Shown here in pieces: positions 28,683 to 39,704 of a stretch of DNA of 64,000 nucleotides. This DNA comes from Isochrysis galbana. Lineage: Eukaryota; Haptophyta; Isochrysidales; Isochrysidaceae. The stretch lies in assembly GCA_018136815.1 (NCBI GenBank), contig CM030943.1, positions 921,975-985,974 on the forward strand. Direction: 5' to 3'. The notes under the pieces are model-generated. The model made no database searches, was not told the origin of the DNA, and saw only the letters and a program-made list of their open reading frames with translations. Position 1 is the first letter of the stretch, and every line of letters begins with the position of its first letter. The translations under genes were made by a program, and so were the position numbers.

Positions 28683-29465
28683 TATAATCAAAATTCTCAA
28701 CTAAGTTTATACTTGGTTCGCCCATGGGGGGGCACGAGCCCCCCCCTCTCTCCACTCCTCCCCTGCCATGGGGGAGGAACCACTCATGCTCCTGGCATGC
28801 TTGATGGCTTGCCAAGAGCCCACTGCCCTGCTGGCCCACTCTCTCACTGGCAGGCTGGCAGGCTCGCCTGCCTCGCGCATCCTGGCCAGTCATGGCCAGT
28901 CCATGGCTCCAACCCCCCCTCCCCCCATGGTCGACAGGCAGACAGGTGAAGCGTGGGGGCCCCAGAGGCTCGGGAGCGCCAGCGAGGGAGAGGCAGGGGA
29001 GGCCAGGGCCCAGCCCCAGCCTCCTCTGCCCCCTGAGCTGGCCTCCAGGCCCCAGGAGCCTCCAGGGGCCGCCAGAGGGCAGCTGGAGGCCTGCCGCAGG
29101 CGCGCCATCGCGCGTGCCGCAGGAGAGGGGAGAGAGAGCGCGGAGAAGGGGGTGGGCGCGAGCGAGAGCTCCGCCCACCGGAAAATCGGTAAGTCTCGCG
29201 CCTGTTTACAGGATAAGACGAGACAGAGTTGGCCGCCCACTCGGAGACACAGGAGGAAGGGGGGGAAAGATCACCGGGGGGGGGGGGGGGGCGCGGACCA
29301 CCGGACCATATCTAAGCCCTCCACCCCAATCCCCCTAGTAGTGTACGGGGGGAGCCGCCTGATGGCGGGGGGAGAAGGGCCGGGGGAATGGGGGTGTAGA
29401 GAGTATGCTACGTGCTACTTGTAGTGGGTAGTGGTTCCATTCGCCGCGAGTGCACCCGCGATGAT
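28683..29465 (+). repeat. Repeat family F1, copy 3 (longest)
   Basis: Left end TTATAATCAAAATTCTC, hairpin AACTAAGT-TTAT-ACTTGGTT at 28699-28718 (one mismatch), then CCCATGGGGG. The right part matches copy 1 to CGCCGCGAGTGCA. It is about 0.78 kb with no conserved frame. The element class is unknown. Confidence 0.75.
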
Positions 29466-29960
29466 GTGGGGGGAACAGCGGAGGGGGAGGGGAGGGGAAC
29501 AGCGGAAGGGGGGGGGGAGGGAACAGCGGAGGGGGGGAAGGGGAAGCTGCGGAGGGGGGGGGGGACATCGGAGGGGAGGGGAAGCTGCGGAGGGGGGGGG
29601 GGAACTGCGGAGGGGTGAAATCACAACACTTACTTACCCAACCCTCCCTCACATTCACGTATCTTTCCCGGCTTGCCCCGGGAAATGCAGGAAATGGAGA
29701 AGAGGGGGGAGAAACTGCAGAGGGGTGAAATCACAACACTCAACACTGACCCAACCCTCCCTCACATTCACGTATCTTTCCCGGCTTGTCCCGGGAAATG
29801 CAGGAAATGGAGAGGGAGAGGGGAAACGCAGAGAATTGGAATAATAGAGAGAGGGGGGGGGAACTGCGAAGGGGGGGGGGGGAACTGCAGAAGGGGAGGG
29901 AGGGAATGCAGAGAGGGGGGGGAGGGAATGCAGAGAGGGGGGGAGGGAATGCAGGGAGGG
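29460..29960 (+). repeat. G-rich minisatellite with a 110-bp tandem duplication
   Basis: G-runs spaced by GAACTGC or GAATGCAGAGA. Within it AGGGGTGAAATCACAACACT begins at 29611 and again at 29721, each followed by the same segment (CCCTCCCTCACATTCACG..., GGGAAATGCAGGAAATGGAG), a period of 110 bp. It has G-quadruplex potential on the plus strand. Confidence 0.8.
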
Positions 29961-30184
29961 GGCCCAGTTCTGTTACCTGCATTTCTTACCTTAAACGCGT
30001 GGACAATCACCGTGACGGTAAAATAAAACTCAAATCTTCGAATTTCGAGACGAAAATCGGCGGACCGGGACTTGAGCCCAAGGAGAATCCGAATCTGCAC
30101 GCCTTGCGTGACCACGACGAACATAGAAGACGGTATATAACGAAGAAGGCACGTACCCATGCCGAAATATTCATGCCAAGCAAG

Positions 30185-30740
30185 AGGCCTGAATCCTGAA
30201 TACAACAGAGGCATGCCCAACGCGTCCACGAAGCGTCGCAGGTCGACGAGGCGCACGCCAAAGCGCGCGTAGACGTCGCACGTGAGCACGCCGTCGCCGC
30301 CGCCAGCTGCTGCAGCCTCCCGCTCCAGCCTTGCGATGGAGAGATGGAGAGACGCTCGGGCCCTATGCGAGACCACGTCGTCCGCATGAGCGGCTCCGCT
30401 GCCACCGCCAGAAAGGCGAGTTCCCATAAGTCATCTGTGGCGACGTCCGGCCCGTCGCGAGTCGCGAGCCCTCTTGCGCGCCCTGGCTCTCCGCTCCTCC
30501 AGCGCCAGAAACATGGCCAGTCTGCAGTCCTCCCCAGCTCTCGCGCCGTGAAGGGCCGGGTGGGCATCGCTGGCCCGCGCGGCCTCTGGCGGCGCGAGAT
30601 TGGTTGCGGAGCCCTCAGTTGGGTCTCCGCGTCTCCGCCGTCTGATTTGGTCTTTTGCAAGAGCGACTCAACAGCGACGCAACGGGGAATCAAGCCTGTT
30701 GACTCGGCCACTCTTGAGTCCCCGTTGAGTCGCTGCAAAA
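30185..30740 (-). pseudogene. Harbinger-type transposon, 5' fragment (minus)
   Basis: Read from 30740 down it matches the element at 40005: AGCGACTC/GAGTCGCT motifs, then an ATG at 30567 (MPTRPFTAREL) and the segment GVRLVDLRRFVDAL-like in other frames. It keeps a 26-bp stretch missing from the 40-kb copy, but has an 8-bp tandem duplication (GATGGAGA twice at 30335-30350) that shifts the frame. The DDE catalytic part is absent, so this is a dead fragment. Confidence 0.75.
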
Positions 30741-30939
30741 ACCCTCTAGTAATATACTAAAATTCCACCAGACTCCAAACTGCAAAATGAAACCGACCCA
30801 ACGCCCCAAGATACCGGAGGTGGGCCGAGGGTGGCGGCAACTTCTCTCTCTTGCAAAAGTAGTGGCGCGGGGGTGGGAGCGAGCGCGCGGGAGGGGGGCG
30901 CGGGGGGAGGGGGGCGGGAGATAATGGGGCGCAAATTGT

Positions 30940-31480
30940 CGGGGGGGGGGGGAGGGGGGGGAGGGGGGGGGAGGCCGTCGGGCGGGGCCCTCTCTCTCTC
31001 TCTCTCTCTCTCTACTCTCTCTCTCTACTCTCTCCCTTTCTTCTCTTATTCCAAAGTGACCTCCCCTTCTTCTCTTATTCTACTCGAATGCCTTGTTCCT
31101 CTCCCGACTGCCAGCAGCTCCCTCCCAGCTTCATCGGGTGTCCCTGTCGCATCTCTCTCCCGCTCTCTCCCCCCCCCTCTCTCTCTCCGCTTCCCCCCCC
31201 CTCTCCCTCTGGCTCCCTCCCTCTCTCTCTTCCCTCTCTTCCCTCTCTTCCCTCTCTTCCCTCTCTTCTCCCTTGTAAGGCGCGGCACGACGGAAGGAAT
31301 CGTTCTCTGCTGCTCCGTGCTCTCGCGCCCGATCCCCCCCCCTCAGCCTCTCCTACTGGAGCCGTTCCTTCTCTCCTCGCGGCCCCTTCTTCTTCTCTCC
31401 TCGACCCCCTCTCCACTCCATCTTCCCCCCCCCTTCCCCTCTTACCCTCCCCCCCCCTTCCCTCCCCCTCTTCTCTTCCC
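30940..31480. repeat. G-runs and CT-rich low-complexity DNA before the 31.5-kb gene
   Basis: G-runs at 30938-30975, CT repeats at 30990-31040 and further pyrimidine-rich DNA to the ATG at 31484. The apparent long open frames here are low-complexity artefacts. The tract has the same position relative to a start codon as those of other genes in the window. Confidence 0.7.
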
Positions 31481-31483
31481 CCC

Positions 31484-32347
31484 ATGCCGCGCGTCGGGGC
31501 TCTGCTGCTGCTCGCGCTCGCTCCGGGCTCGGAAGCGCTGGTGCTCCAGCCGTCAGTGGTGGGCCGGCCGGCGGCTGTAGGTACACGCGCGCCTGCTGTG
31601 CTCGCCAAGCTCGGCAAGAAGGAGGCAGCCGAGGCCGAGGCCGCCGCAAAGGCAGAGCAGGAGCGGCTGCTCGCAGACATCCTCGCCGCCACCTCCTCAG
31701 ACAAGAAGAACGAGCCAGCCAAGGTGAGCGCTGTGCCCTCACTTTTCTAGGAACCGAACGATCCGCCATACCACACTGTCCGCAGACAATCGCCCCGCCG
31801 CCCCACCGCGCCAGGGCGCGCGCTAGCTCAGTAAAGCCCTCGTCTCTGCGCGCAGCCCGAGCCCAAGTCAAAGGCGGAGAAGCCTAAGCCGGAGCCCAAG
31901 CAAGAGCGCCCCAAGGCCGAGAAGAAGGAGCGCCCTGTGCGTGCAAGGAAGGAGGCGCCAGAACCGCCCTCGCCGCCCCTGCCTCCGCCCTCGCCGCCCT
32001 CGCCCCCTCCGCCATTGAGCAAGAAAGAGGCGCAGCGCCTGGCCGCGGAGCAGGCTGCGGCTGAGCAGAAAGCCAAGGCCAAGGCGCAGCGCGAGGCAGC
32101 CAAGGCTTCCCGACAGGAGAGCGCCAAGGTTGCTGCCGCCTCTGCGCCGAAAATCGCCGTGCCCTCGGTGTCAGTGCCGTCTGTGAGCGTGCCGACCATT
32201 CCCAAGCCCTCTGCGGCGCCTCCGTCCACTGGTTCGGGCATTGGCCCTGAGGCTGGCCTGATTGCAGGGCTTGCTGTCGGCCTCGTTCCGGCTGGAGCCC
32301 TCATTTCGTTGCGCTCATTCCTGATGCGGGGTAAGAAGCTCCGGTAG
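31484..32347 (+). CDS. Predicted secretory/plastid protein, Lys-Glu-Ala-Pro rich with a C-terminal membrane segment
   Basis: Two exons, 31484-31723 and 31856-32347, with a phase 0 GT-AG intron, give 243 residues. The N-terminus MPRVGALLLLALAPGSEA is a good signal peptide, and the next stretch (VLQPSVVGRPAAVGTRAP) could be a transit peptide. The middle is a charged Ala/Lys/Glu helix-forming region, a Pro-rich segment (PPSPPLPPPSPPSPPPP) and a second KAKAQREAAKASRQ helix. The end carries one membrane segment, GLIAGLAVGLVPAGALISL, and a basic tail MRGKKLR. I do not recognise a family. The architecture suggests a single-span plastid-envelope or thylakoid protein. Confidence 0.7.
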
Positions 32348-32802
32348 ACAGGCAGGATGGCGGCTCGACTTGTGCCACCATGAGCTCGGAAATTGTGCAC
32401 GAGTAGCTCATCATCTTTGCAACCCTGCATGGAGGTGTGAGCACGTGGTCGTATGTGTGTTTGGCGGCCAGCACAGCGCCCACACGCAATTTGCGATAAT
32501 AGGTAGGGACAGCTGGGCGCATCGCCGTGTACTCCGTCGATGGTCTCAGTTGGGAGACATCGCGCGGAAGTTGTTCACGCAGCTAGCTCAAGGCGCGGCT
32601 ACTCTGGACCCCCGAGGTACGTCGAAAGATGGGAACCATATGTGCTATGAGTGCGCCACCTCCTATGGAGTTGTTCGACGGAGGCAGGTGGGGATCGAAA
32701 AAAAACCATGGAGATTCAGGCTACTAGCTATGGGGGAACCATCATACTCATACTCAAGGCATGCGGCTTGCCTCTTGCCTTCATCAGGCTCATCAGTAGC
32801 TC

Positions 32803-33700
32803 GGTCACTCACTCATTTTAACCACTATTTTCCACCTCCCCTGGGTGTCCAAGGATTCCGCAGGGTCCCCCCCTACCTGCCCCGGCAACTCCCTCCCCCC
32901 TTCGAACAACCCCCTCCCGCCCCACAGTGCTGGTGCATCAGTACCAGTACTGACGTCAGTTTTTTACATCAGTGTCAGTTCACCTCAAGCTGACAACTGA
33001 CAACTGATGTCAATTGTCAGTTGTCAGCAGCTTGGAGCGGGGAGAAAAACAAAACACGCAGTCCTCTTTACTTTCTACAGCCAAAGAAAAAATTTGGAAA
33101 ACAAGCCAAACTGGGGTTCGAACTCGTGCCCATCATCGCACACCGCAAGCACAGTCCGTCCTGAGCCGCTAGCCGCTAGGGGCCCGATATCGAACAAGGG
33201 CTTGGCGTTTTGTGGTATTTACATTTGCAGCAAAGACACAGGTCACTGATCACTGATGTCAGCTGATATTCTGTATTCTGCTCGCTCAGAGCCTTTGAGG
33301 TGATGTCAGCTGATGGACCTCATCAACTGACATCAGCTACTGATGTCAGTGTTAGCTCGAAGTTGGTGTCAGCTGATGGGCTGATGCACCATCACTGCCG
33401 CCCCACGAAGGGCGATGGCGATGGCGTCGGTGAGTGACCCCCCTCTCTTCAAGATCAGAGTCTCTTCCCCCGCGCGTGGCGGTCTATTTTGGGAGATTGA
33501 GGCGGGAGCTCATGGGAGGGAATCAGAGTGCGGTGAATGTGGGGCGCATCACTCTTAGAAACGCGGAGCTTCCGCGACGTCCGATCGCCCGCGATCGGCC
33601 GAAGAATGGCCTTGAGGTGGTGGCCATGCAGAGCCTAGAGCCAGAGCTCTCGCGAGCAGGGTGGGGGGTCACTGGTAGGTGGCACGCGGGTTCTTAACCA
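32803..33700 (+). repeat. Repeat family R1, copy B, split by a hAT-like MITE
   Basis: Runs from GGTCACTCACTCATTTT through GGATTCCGCAGGGTCC to 32924, resumes at 33406 and continues past GGTGAGTGACC (about 33429) through CGTGGCGGTCTATTTTGGGAG and CGATCGGCCGAAGAATGGCC to about 33700. Without the insertion it matches copy C on the minus strand at 58725-59115. No conserved protein is seen. Confidence 0.75.
32925..33397. mobile_element. hAT-like MITE (473 bp) with 17-bp TIRs and 8-bp TSD
   Basis: Ends are CAGTGCTGGTGCATCAG (32925) and the complement of CAGTGATGGTGCATCAG (to 33397), one mismatch in 17. CCGCCCCA is duplicated at 32917-32924 and 33398-33405. An 8-bp duplication and CAGTG ends fit hAT. 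Inside are many CTGATGTCAG-like motifs and a perfect 15-bp-stem hairpin at about 32990-33029 (GCTGACAACTGACAA arm). It also holds GGTTCGAACTC near 33115, which resembles a tRNA B box but lacks a partner. Confidence 0.88.
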
Positions 33701-36002
33701 CGACCAACAGCGCAAGAAGCTCGCGCTTGCAACGCGACGCACCGTGCACCGTCCGCAGCGGCACTAAGGGCATCCTCTTTGCGGTTGACATTGCATTCAC
33801 AAACGGTTCTATAGTGTGGAGCTTCTTGGCACACAAGGCGGGACTGCCTGCGAATGATCACCGACGCAAGCGAACCAAGGTGTGTGTGCAACCACACACC
33901 ACACACACGCCTGCACGTGCCATGTGCTTGCTGCACTGTGCTCTCCCGCCCTTCCTTGCATTGTGCCGCTCACTTCGCCTGCCGCCGGCTGTGACCTGCC
34001 GTGGGCCTGTCGATGCCTTTGCGTACAGGTGGAATTCTGCCTGCAGTGGGCCACACACGTTCTCGAACGAACGCAGACACTTCGGAAGCGCAAGCCCGCA
34101 GGCTTGTGTGTTGTGCAGGCAGGGGCAATGATGATAAATTCGGGAGAGTTTCTGAGCCCAGCCTCCAAACACGTGCAGCGGCGCGCCGAACACGAGCTGG
34201 TTGACATGGGCAAGGTTGCGAGAAGAACCGCCGCACCGGGTCACGTGGTCCGCTCAAGAAAGCCGAGCGTGTGTCCGTCCCCGCTAAAGGGTCTGTGTGG
34301 GTATTCTCAATGTGCTGTGCAGAAGCCGAAGCGACCCCAGTATAGGTGCTTTGTGCTTTGCCTGTCGCGAAGGTATCGGCAGCTATTATCACTTGTCGTG
34401 CTTCTTTGCCACCCACCGGTGTCTCCGAGAATAGTTGGAGGTTTTTGCCCGATTTTGTCCGTTTTTGCATTTTCCGTGATTTCGCACTGTTGGAAAGCCT
34501 CTATAGACTTAATCCTGGAGCCCGTGCTGCATAGGGTGTTCTATCCTGCCTATGTGGAGGCCACCCAGCTAAAAAAACAAGGCTAGCGAGCCCGCCAACC
34601 CAAATGCCGACATCAAAAAATCGGCTTATAGGGACGTACTAGGGTTAAGGGTGGCACACACCGGCACTGACCCATCACCGCCCCTCGCACCGACCGCAGG
34701 AACTCCTCGGTTCGCTTGCGCCCGGCCGCGATGCCATTGGTACGCTTGACGTCGTCAAGCGCTCGTTCGGACGCCTGGATGTAGAATTGCTCCTAAGGGC
34801 GGTAGGACGCAACAAGCCGGTCGCGACCGGGGTGTTCCTGAATACAATATATGTACCAACCCCAGATGGCCTTGTCCAAGCAGGCATGTCGGTTGCGCAA
34901 ACGCGTAGTCTTAAAGACTACCGTGTAGTCTTGGGCGGGGGGGGGGGGGGAAGACAACGGAAAATGTTAGCCTCATTGATTGCCGCCTCATGCTATCAAC
35001 GGCCAATGCCTCGCCACGCACGGTCCGCCCCCCCCTCCCCCTGCCTGAGAGTCTTCCCTATCATCTCCCTGCTTTGGGTGCCCAGGTTTGCCCTGACAAT
35101 CCACTAAACAGCGCCCGACAGCCGTGGGGTCAGCAAGTGCTCGGGCGCCTGGCGAGCGCGTCGAGCGATTCCCAAATTGGTACCCTTGCGGAGACCCCAA
35201 GCGATCGGGTCGCGGCGGCACCAAGCGTAGTTGCAGCGCACATTACAATCCCGCCGGCTGTGTGCCAGATTGTACGCCCTGTAATGACGTTGCGAGTGTG
35301 CGCGTGTGCGCGTGTGCGTGATCACCTTCAGCGTCTGGAGTTTGCGTTGCGAGTTGCGACGGCGACGGTGATCTGTGATCTGCCGCACTTCCGATCGATC
35401 AAAATGTTGCATCAATGGCGTCGAGCGTCACATACTTGTGATGTTTGTGCGTAGCATGACCCGTGCGATGTCATGTGAGCGACAAAGCGACCAACGGTCA
35501 TATCAAGCCTATATGACCGTGATAATAGAGGTCAAAACAAACCAGTATACGTGCTGCAGAATGAGCTCGACCTAACGTTACGTACGAAAACACTTGCAGC
35601 CCTTCGTGTGCGCCTGCTGTGCATCCTCGGCGCCTTCTGCTCCCTTTGCTGGGTGGTACGCCTCGTCACCGTGCGCTTGCTGTGCGTCCTCAGCGCCCTG
35701 TGCGCCCTCGGGATTGGCGGCGCCCTACGCCTGCTGGACGCGGCGCTCACGACTGCTGCCGTCCAAATACACAAGATAGTTTCGTTTTCCTTGAAATACT
35801 ACCTCAACAAGTTTCGTTACCGTTACTCTATAACTTTTTTCATATCGCGGTAGGGAACCCCTGCGGGCCCATCATTCCAATTTCTCGGATCCTAGTGATC
35901 ACCCTCATGGGACTCTGCATGTTGCGGTTACGGTGAGGCACCATGAGCCATGAGGTTTCGCAAACTGCAGAAGTGTGAAGTGTACCGCGCCAGCTTGAGG
36001 CC
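33701..36002. other. Unassigned region between R1 and R6
   Basis: I could not support a gene. Some frames look partly coding: TKGILFAVDIAFTNGSIVWS near 33757-33810, and LLGSLAPGRDAIG-like and VGRNKPVATGVFLNTIYV near 34700-34860. They may be fragments of an unrecognised transposase, but I cannot name the family. A hydrophobic frame at 35551-35853 contains two similar 50-60-bp units (RLLCILGAFC, RLLCVLSALC). Confidence 0.3.
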
Positions 36003-36180
36003 CAGCTATCGTCCCGGCACTGGCACAATCGCGATGGCCAGGGCGGCCAAGAGGAGAGAGAGCGACGCCATCGATCGCGCTCTCTTCGCAACAGGACCGG
36101 CTAAATTGACTTTTACAATTCTCCTTTCTACTACCAAAACAACATTCACAGTAATACGCAGAATACTAACGTAAACAAGA
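36003..36180 (+). repeat. Repeat family R6, copy 2
   Basis: Parallel to 20338-20516: CAATCGCGATGGCCAGGGCGG, GCGACGCCATCGATCG, GCGCTCTCTTCGC and AATACGCAGAATACTAACG. It lies downstream of the ion-channel gene's 3' end. Confidence 0.7.
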
Positions 36181-36419
36181 TCGGCGTAGGATGAGAGAGA
36201 GGGAGAGAAGAGAGGGGGGGAGAGAAGGAGAGGGAGGAAGAGGCCCGTCGCCCCTTCTTGTGCGAAGAGGATCCCTACCTACTAAGTAAGTAAAGTAGTA
36301 GGAGAGACAGAGAGGGAGACAGGTAAGAGACAGATGGGGGGGGGGGGGGGTCGGTAACATGATCCAATCGCAAGGCCGTGCGAGCCGACGGCGCAATCAT
36401 AGACGATACGTTGCCAAGT

Positions 36420-39400
36420 TCACTTGCGCGGCGCCACCATCGAGACAAAAAAGAATATTACGAGCATGGCAGGGAAGATGACGCTCATCGAGACGGTATC
36501 GCCGTACGCAGCGATGATGCTCTCGACCCGCGCGTGCCGTCGCCCCCACCGCTTGCGCGTACGGTACCACCAGTCACCGCGCTGCTGCTGCGAGAAATAG
36601 AGCGTGACAACATCTGACACATCCATCTTGTGGGATCCATCTTGGATGCTGACCGCCGACGCGTCGGCAGGCGTGACCCTGTCAGCTGAAATTGAGCTCG
36701 GCGCAACGTCTCCGGCGCCAGCTGAGCAACCGCGGACGGCGCGCACACGCGCGGTGCGAAAGGCGCGCTGCAGTTTCCGCACGGCCACCTTCGCCCGCGC
36801 GTTGTTGCGCACCTGCGTGGATGCGCGTGGGGACGTGAGCAAGGCAGCGAACGCGCATACGTCCTCCGGATATCTCGTAGGCCGAGCCGGCGAGATGCTC
36901 GCGCCGGCTGCAGCGCGCCGCAGGCAACTCCTTCAAGGGCGCTTACAATTTCAAATGCTAAGGCGCCGGAATAGTTGGGCAGGGCTGGCGGGCACGTACC
37001 TCCTTGAGCCGAGCGTCGAGCTCCTTGCGGTACAACTCCGATTGATGGCACTGGCAGACGATGATGCTCTCAATGGCCATGAGCGCGAGTAGGATGGTGT
37101 TCAAGATGGTGAACCACTGCAGGCGTGAGAGCGAGCCTGTCTCAGGCATCTTGTCCACGAGGACAATCTGCCATGAAACGGGGGGGGGGGGGGACGTGGA
37201 GGGCCGGCACTTGCGCCGGTCCAGGAGCGGTACAGCCAGGGGTAAGGGGCGCCGGCAGCCACGTCGCGAGCCCTCGACTATGTGAGGGTGCGGCGCGGAC
37301 CTGGAACACGTTGATCGCCAAGAGGAGAGTGAGAGAGATGCCAAGGCGGGCATCGACAGAGGACGGGTCGATGAAGAATGTGCACCAGCCCAGGATGACG
37401 AGCACAAACTGCATGATAATGTAGTTAAAGATGTGGTAGAGATTGCGCCGGGCAATGGTGATGGAGAAGGTGACCTGGCAGACCTGCGAGCAGTGTGGTG
37501 CGCGAGCGGCGCGCCCTCCTGAGCGCAGAGTGGGTGCGGGGGCCCTCGCGACGCGTTACGTGCCGCTGGAGCGCCGCTGCGCGAGCGTAGGTACACGCAC
37601 CGTGTACTCGCCGCCAGCGATGAAAGCTTCCATGACCTCAGGCAGGTTGTTGTTCAGATGCTCGCGCAGCGCCAACGCCGGGTTGTTCTGGTTGGACCAG
37701 TCCGAGGACTTGAGCTCAAACAGGGGATCCTTAGGCGACCGGCTTGGGTTGGCCGTGAAGTCCAGGATATCCCACAGCTGATTCGCGGGCCGTGACGACC
37801 GGGAGACCTGCGGCCATAACGAAACCGATTCTCTGAGGCCCCACGACCGAGTTCTCACGCGTCGGGCATGCTCCACCCGGAGCCTGCAGGGCTGATCCAC
37901 GAGCCCATTCGACTCTCGTGCGCAGGTGGTGGCAAGGCCAGTGTGCACGGCCGCGTGCCTGCTCTGGCAGCCCATCCCAAATGAGCGGCTTGTCACCATC
38001 CTCCCAGCCGGCACCCAACTGCAAGTCAGGGAGCTCGACGACAGTCGAGTTGCGCAGCCCGGTGACGAAGCATGCCTTATCGGACGTGTCGGTCGACGGC
38101 AAGCGCATCGTGAAGTTGAGCGTGTGCTTGTCGAACGGCAGCATGTTGTAGTCAAGACTCACGAGGAATTTAGCCCGCTGTCGGTACTGTCAGCCACGGG
38201 ACGTGCGAGGGGCCGAGCGTTAGGAGCAGAGGGAGCCGGCACTCCGCTGCCGTGCCCTAGCGCGCTCCACACGGTGCGCGCCCATGCGCGCACCTGCAAA
38301 TAGGCAAGCGACTGCTTTAGACCGGCGATGGCATTGTCGCCGCTGTCGTTCTGGTCCTCACCCACATGTGTGGTGAAGCCAAGGTCCTGCACCATCTGCG
38401 GCTCCTCGTCGCCGAGGAGGGCATCGGGCAATAGCACCTTGGGCTTCCAGTAGTAATTGCACGGATCGCTGGGCTCCATATCGTCCTCGGTGAGGCTAAT
38501 GCACCGGCTGAAAATGCGATTGTCTTCCCAAGCGAAGTTGACATAATATTCCACCTCGAAGAAGTTGGGCGCCTGCACCTCGATCAGCCGCTCGAGGATG
38601 ACCTGCACGTAAAGCTGGGTGGGACCAATCCGGAAACCGGCCGGCTGGCCGAGGTCAAACTGGCCTGCGGTGGAAAGCTCGTTTAGGTAGTCCTGGAAGA
38701 TGGTGTGAGTGGAAAAAGCCTGCCCTTTGGTGAAGCCCAGGTCCTCGTAGTCGCTGAGCTCGAAAGCTGCCCATTGTGCCCCCGTGATGTGGTTGTCGTA
38801 GAAGGTGTCCTTCGCTGTAGGCGGCAACCCGACCGTCTTGGCATACAGGAGCAAGAAGAACGCGGCGGTCTCGGGACTGAAGAGGGTTGGCGCTTGGAGG
38901 GGCAAGCGTAAGATGGCGGCGGCCGATTCATCATTGATCAGCTGCGGCGCGTCGCACTGGCTAGAGGCGGCCACCAACCAATTGATGATTTCCTGCCAAA
39001 GGAAGGAGCGGATGAAAACGAGTCGCAAATGTAGCGCAGAAGAGGCCGGAAAGACAATCAAAAATGAAGACGAAGAGAAGGGAATGCGGGGAGAAAGAGA
39101 ATAGAGCGGGGGGTGGCGAGAGAGGGCGAGGTCGAGTGCATGAGTGGATGAGTGAGTGCGGGACGGAGGGAGGGCGCAGAGGCAGGGAGGAAGGGGAGAG
39201 TTTGTGGAAGGAAGGTGGACGACAAGATTCCCACCCTTCGCGGATCGAATCGCGGCGAGATGACAGGGGCCAGACCATGGCTTGCGGAGGAGGGAGGGAC
39301 GGGAGAGAAGGGGGTGGGGCTTCTCACCTCCGAAGGAAAGTACCGAATGAACGTGAGGCCGAGCAGAGACTCATCCAGCGCCTGCAGCTCACATTCGGTG

Positions 39401-39702
39401 GCATTGAGGCGTCCGGCGGCGCAATCGGCCTGAAGCCCTTCCAGACAACCGGCCGGCAGCACCGCCGCCGCCCTAGTCCCCGCAGGAGAGGAGGTAGAAA
39501 AGGCGGCGGCAGCGTTGGCGTCCCAGCCGAGAGTGACACAGTCGCAGCTCTGGGCAGAGAGGGAGAGAGCGCGGCGCGAGGGAAGCCGACGGGCGGCGAA
39601 GCCACGAACACGAGAAAGCCAGCCGTGAGTACCGCCGCCTCCTGCCACACCTGAAGCTGCGGGAGAGAACAGAACGAGGAGGAGGGCAGCGAGCGCCGCC
39701 AT
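36420..39702 (-). CDS. Pentameric ligand-gated ion channel subunit lacking the Cys-loop cysteines
   Basis: Seven exons on the minus strand: 39702-39328, 38992-38294, 38186-37959, 37807-37601, 37483-37301, 37167-37000 and 36812-36420; about 750 residues, all junctions phase 0. It begins with a signal peptide (MAALAALLLVLFSPAASG), then an extra N-terminal region of roughly 230 residues. The beta-sandwich ligand domain follows: YVQVILERLIEVQAPNFFEV, YYVNFAWEDNR, then FLVSLDYNMLPFDKHTLNFT. That last stretch matches the Cys-loop position and keeps its PFD core, but both cysteines are absent. TM1 is NYIIMQFVLVILGWCTFF. TM2 is ARLGISLTLLLAINVF, with the conserved leucine at 9'. TM3 is WFTILNTILLALMAIESIIV, and TM4 ends in FPAMLVIFFFVSMVAP. 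Position -1' is Ala, as in anion channels, while -2' is Asp, so ion selectivity is unclear. The third intron would use a GC donor. Ligand unknown. Confidence 0.88.
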
Positions 39703-39704
39703 TG

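Noticed and set aside
27803-29465. F1 as a Helitron (hairpin near one end)
   Set aside because: No CTRR end follows the hairpin in either orientation and no TC start or AT target was found; the class is left open.
30040-30110. B box-like GGGACTTGAGCCC near the Harbinger fragment
   Set aside because: No cloverleaf can be drawn; only a weak resemblance.
30831-31483. Open frames of 200-250 codons before the 31.5-kb gene
   Set aside because: They are Pro/Leu/Ser runs from CT-rich low-complexity DNA.
33105-33200. Possible tRNA or tRNA-derived SINE (GGTTCGAACTC, B box-like)
   Set aside because: The arms flanking the TTCGAA loop do not pair, no convincing A box or acceptor stem exists, and the motif lies inside a hAT MITE.
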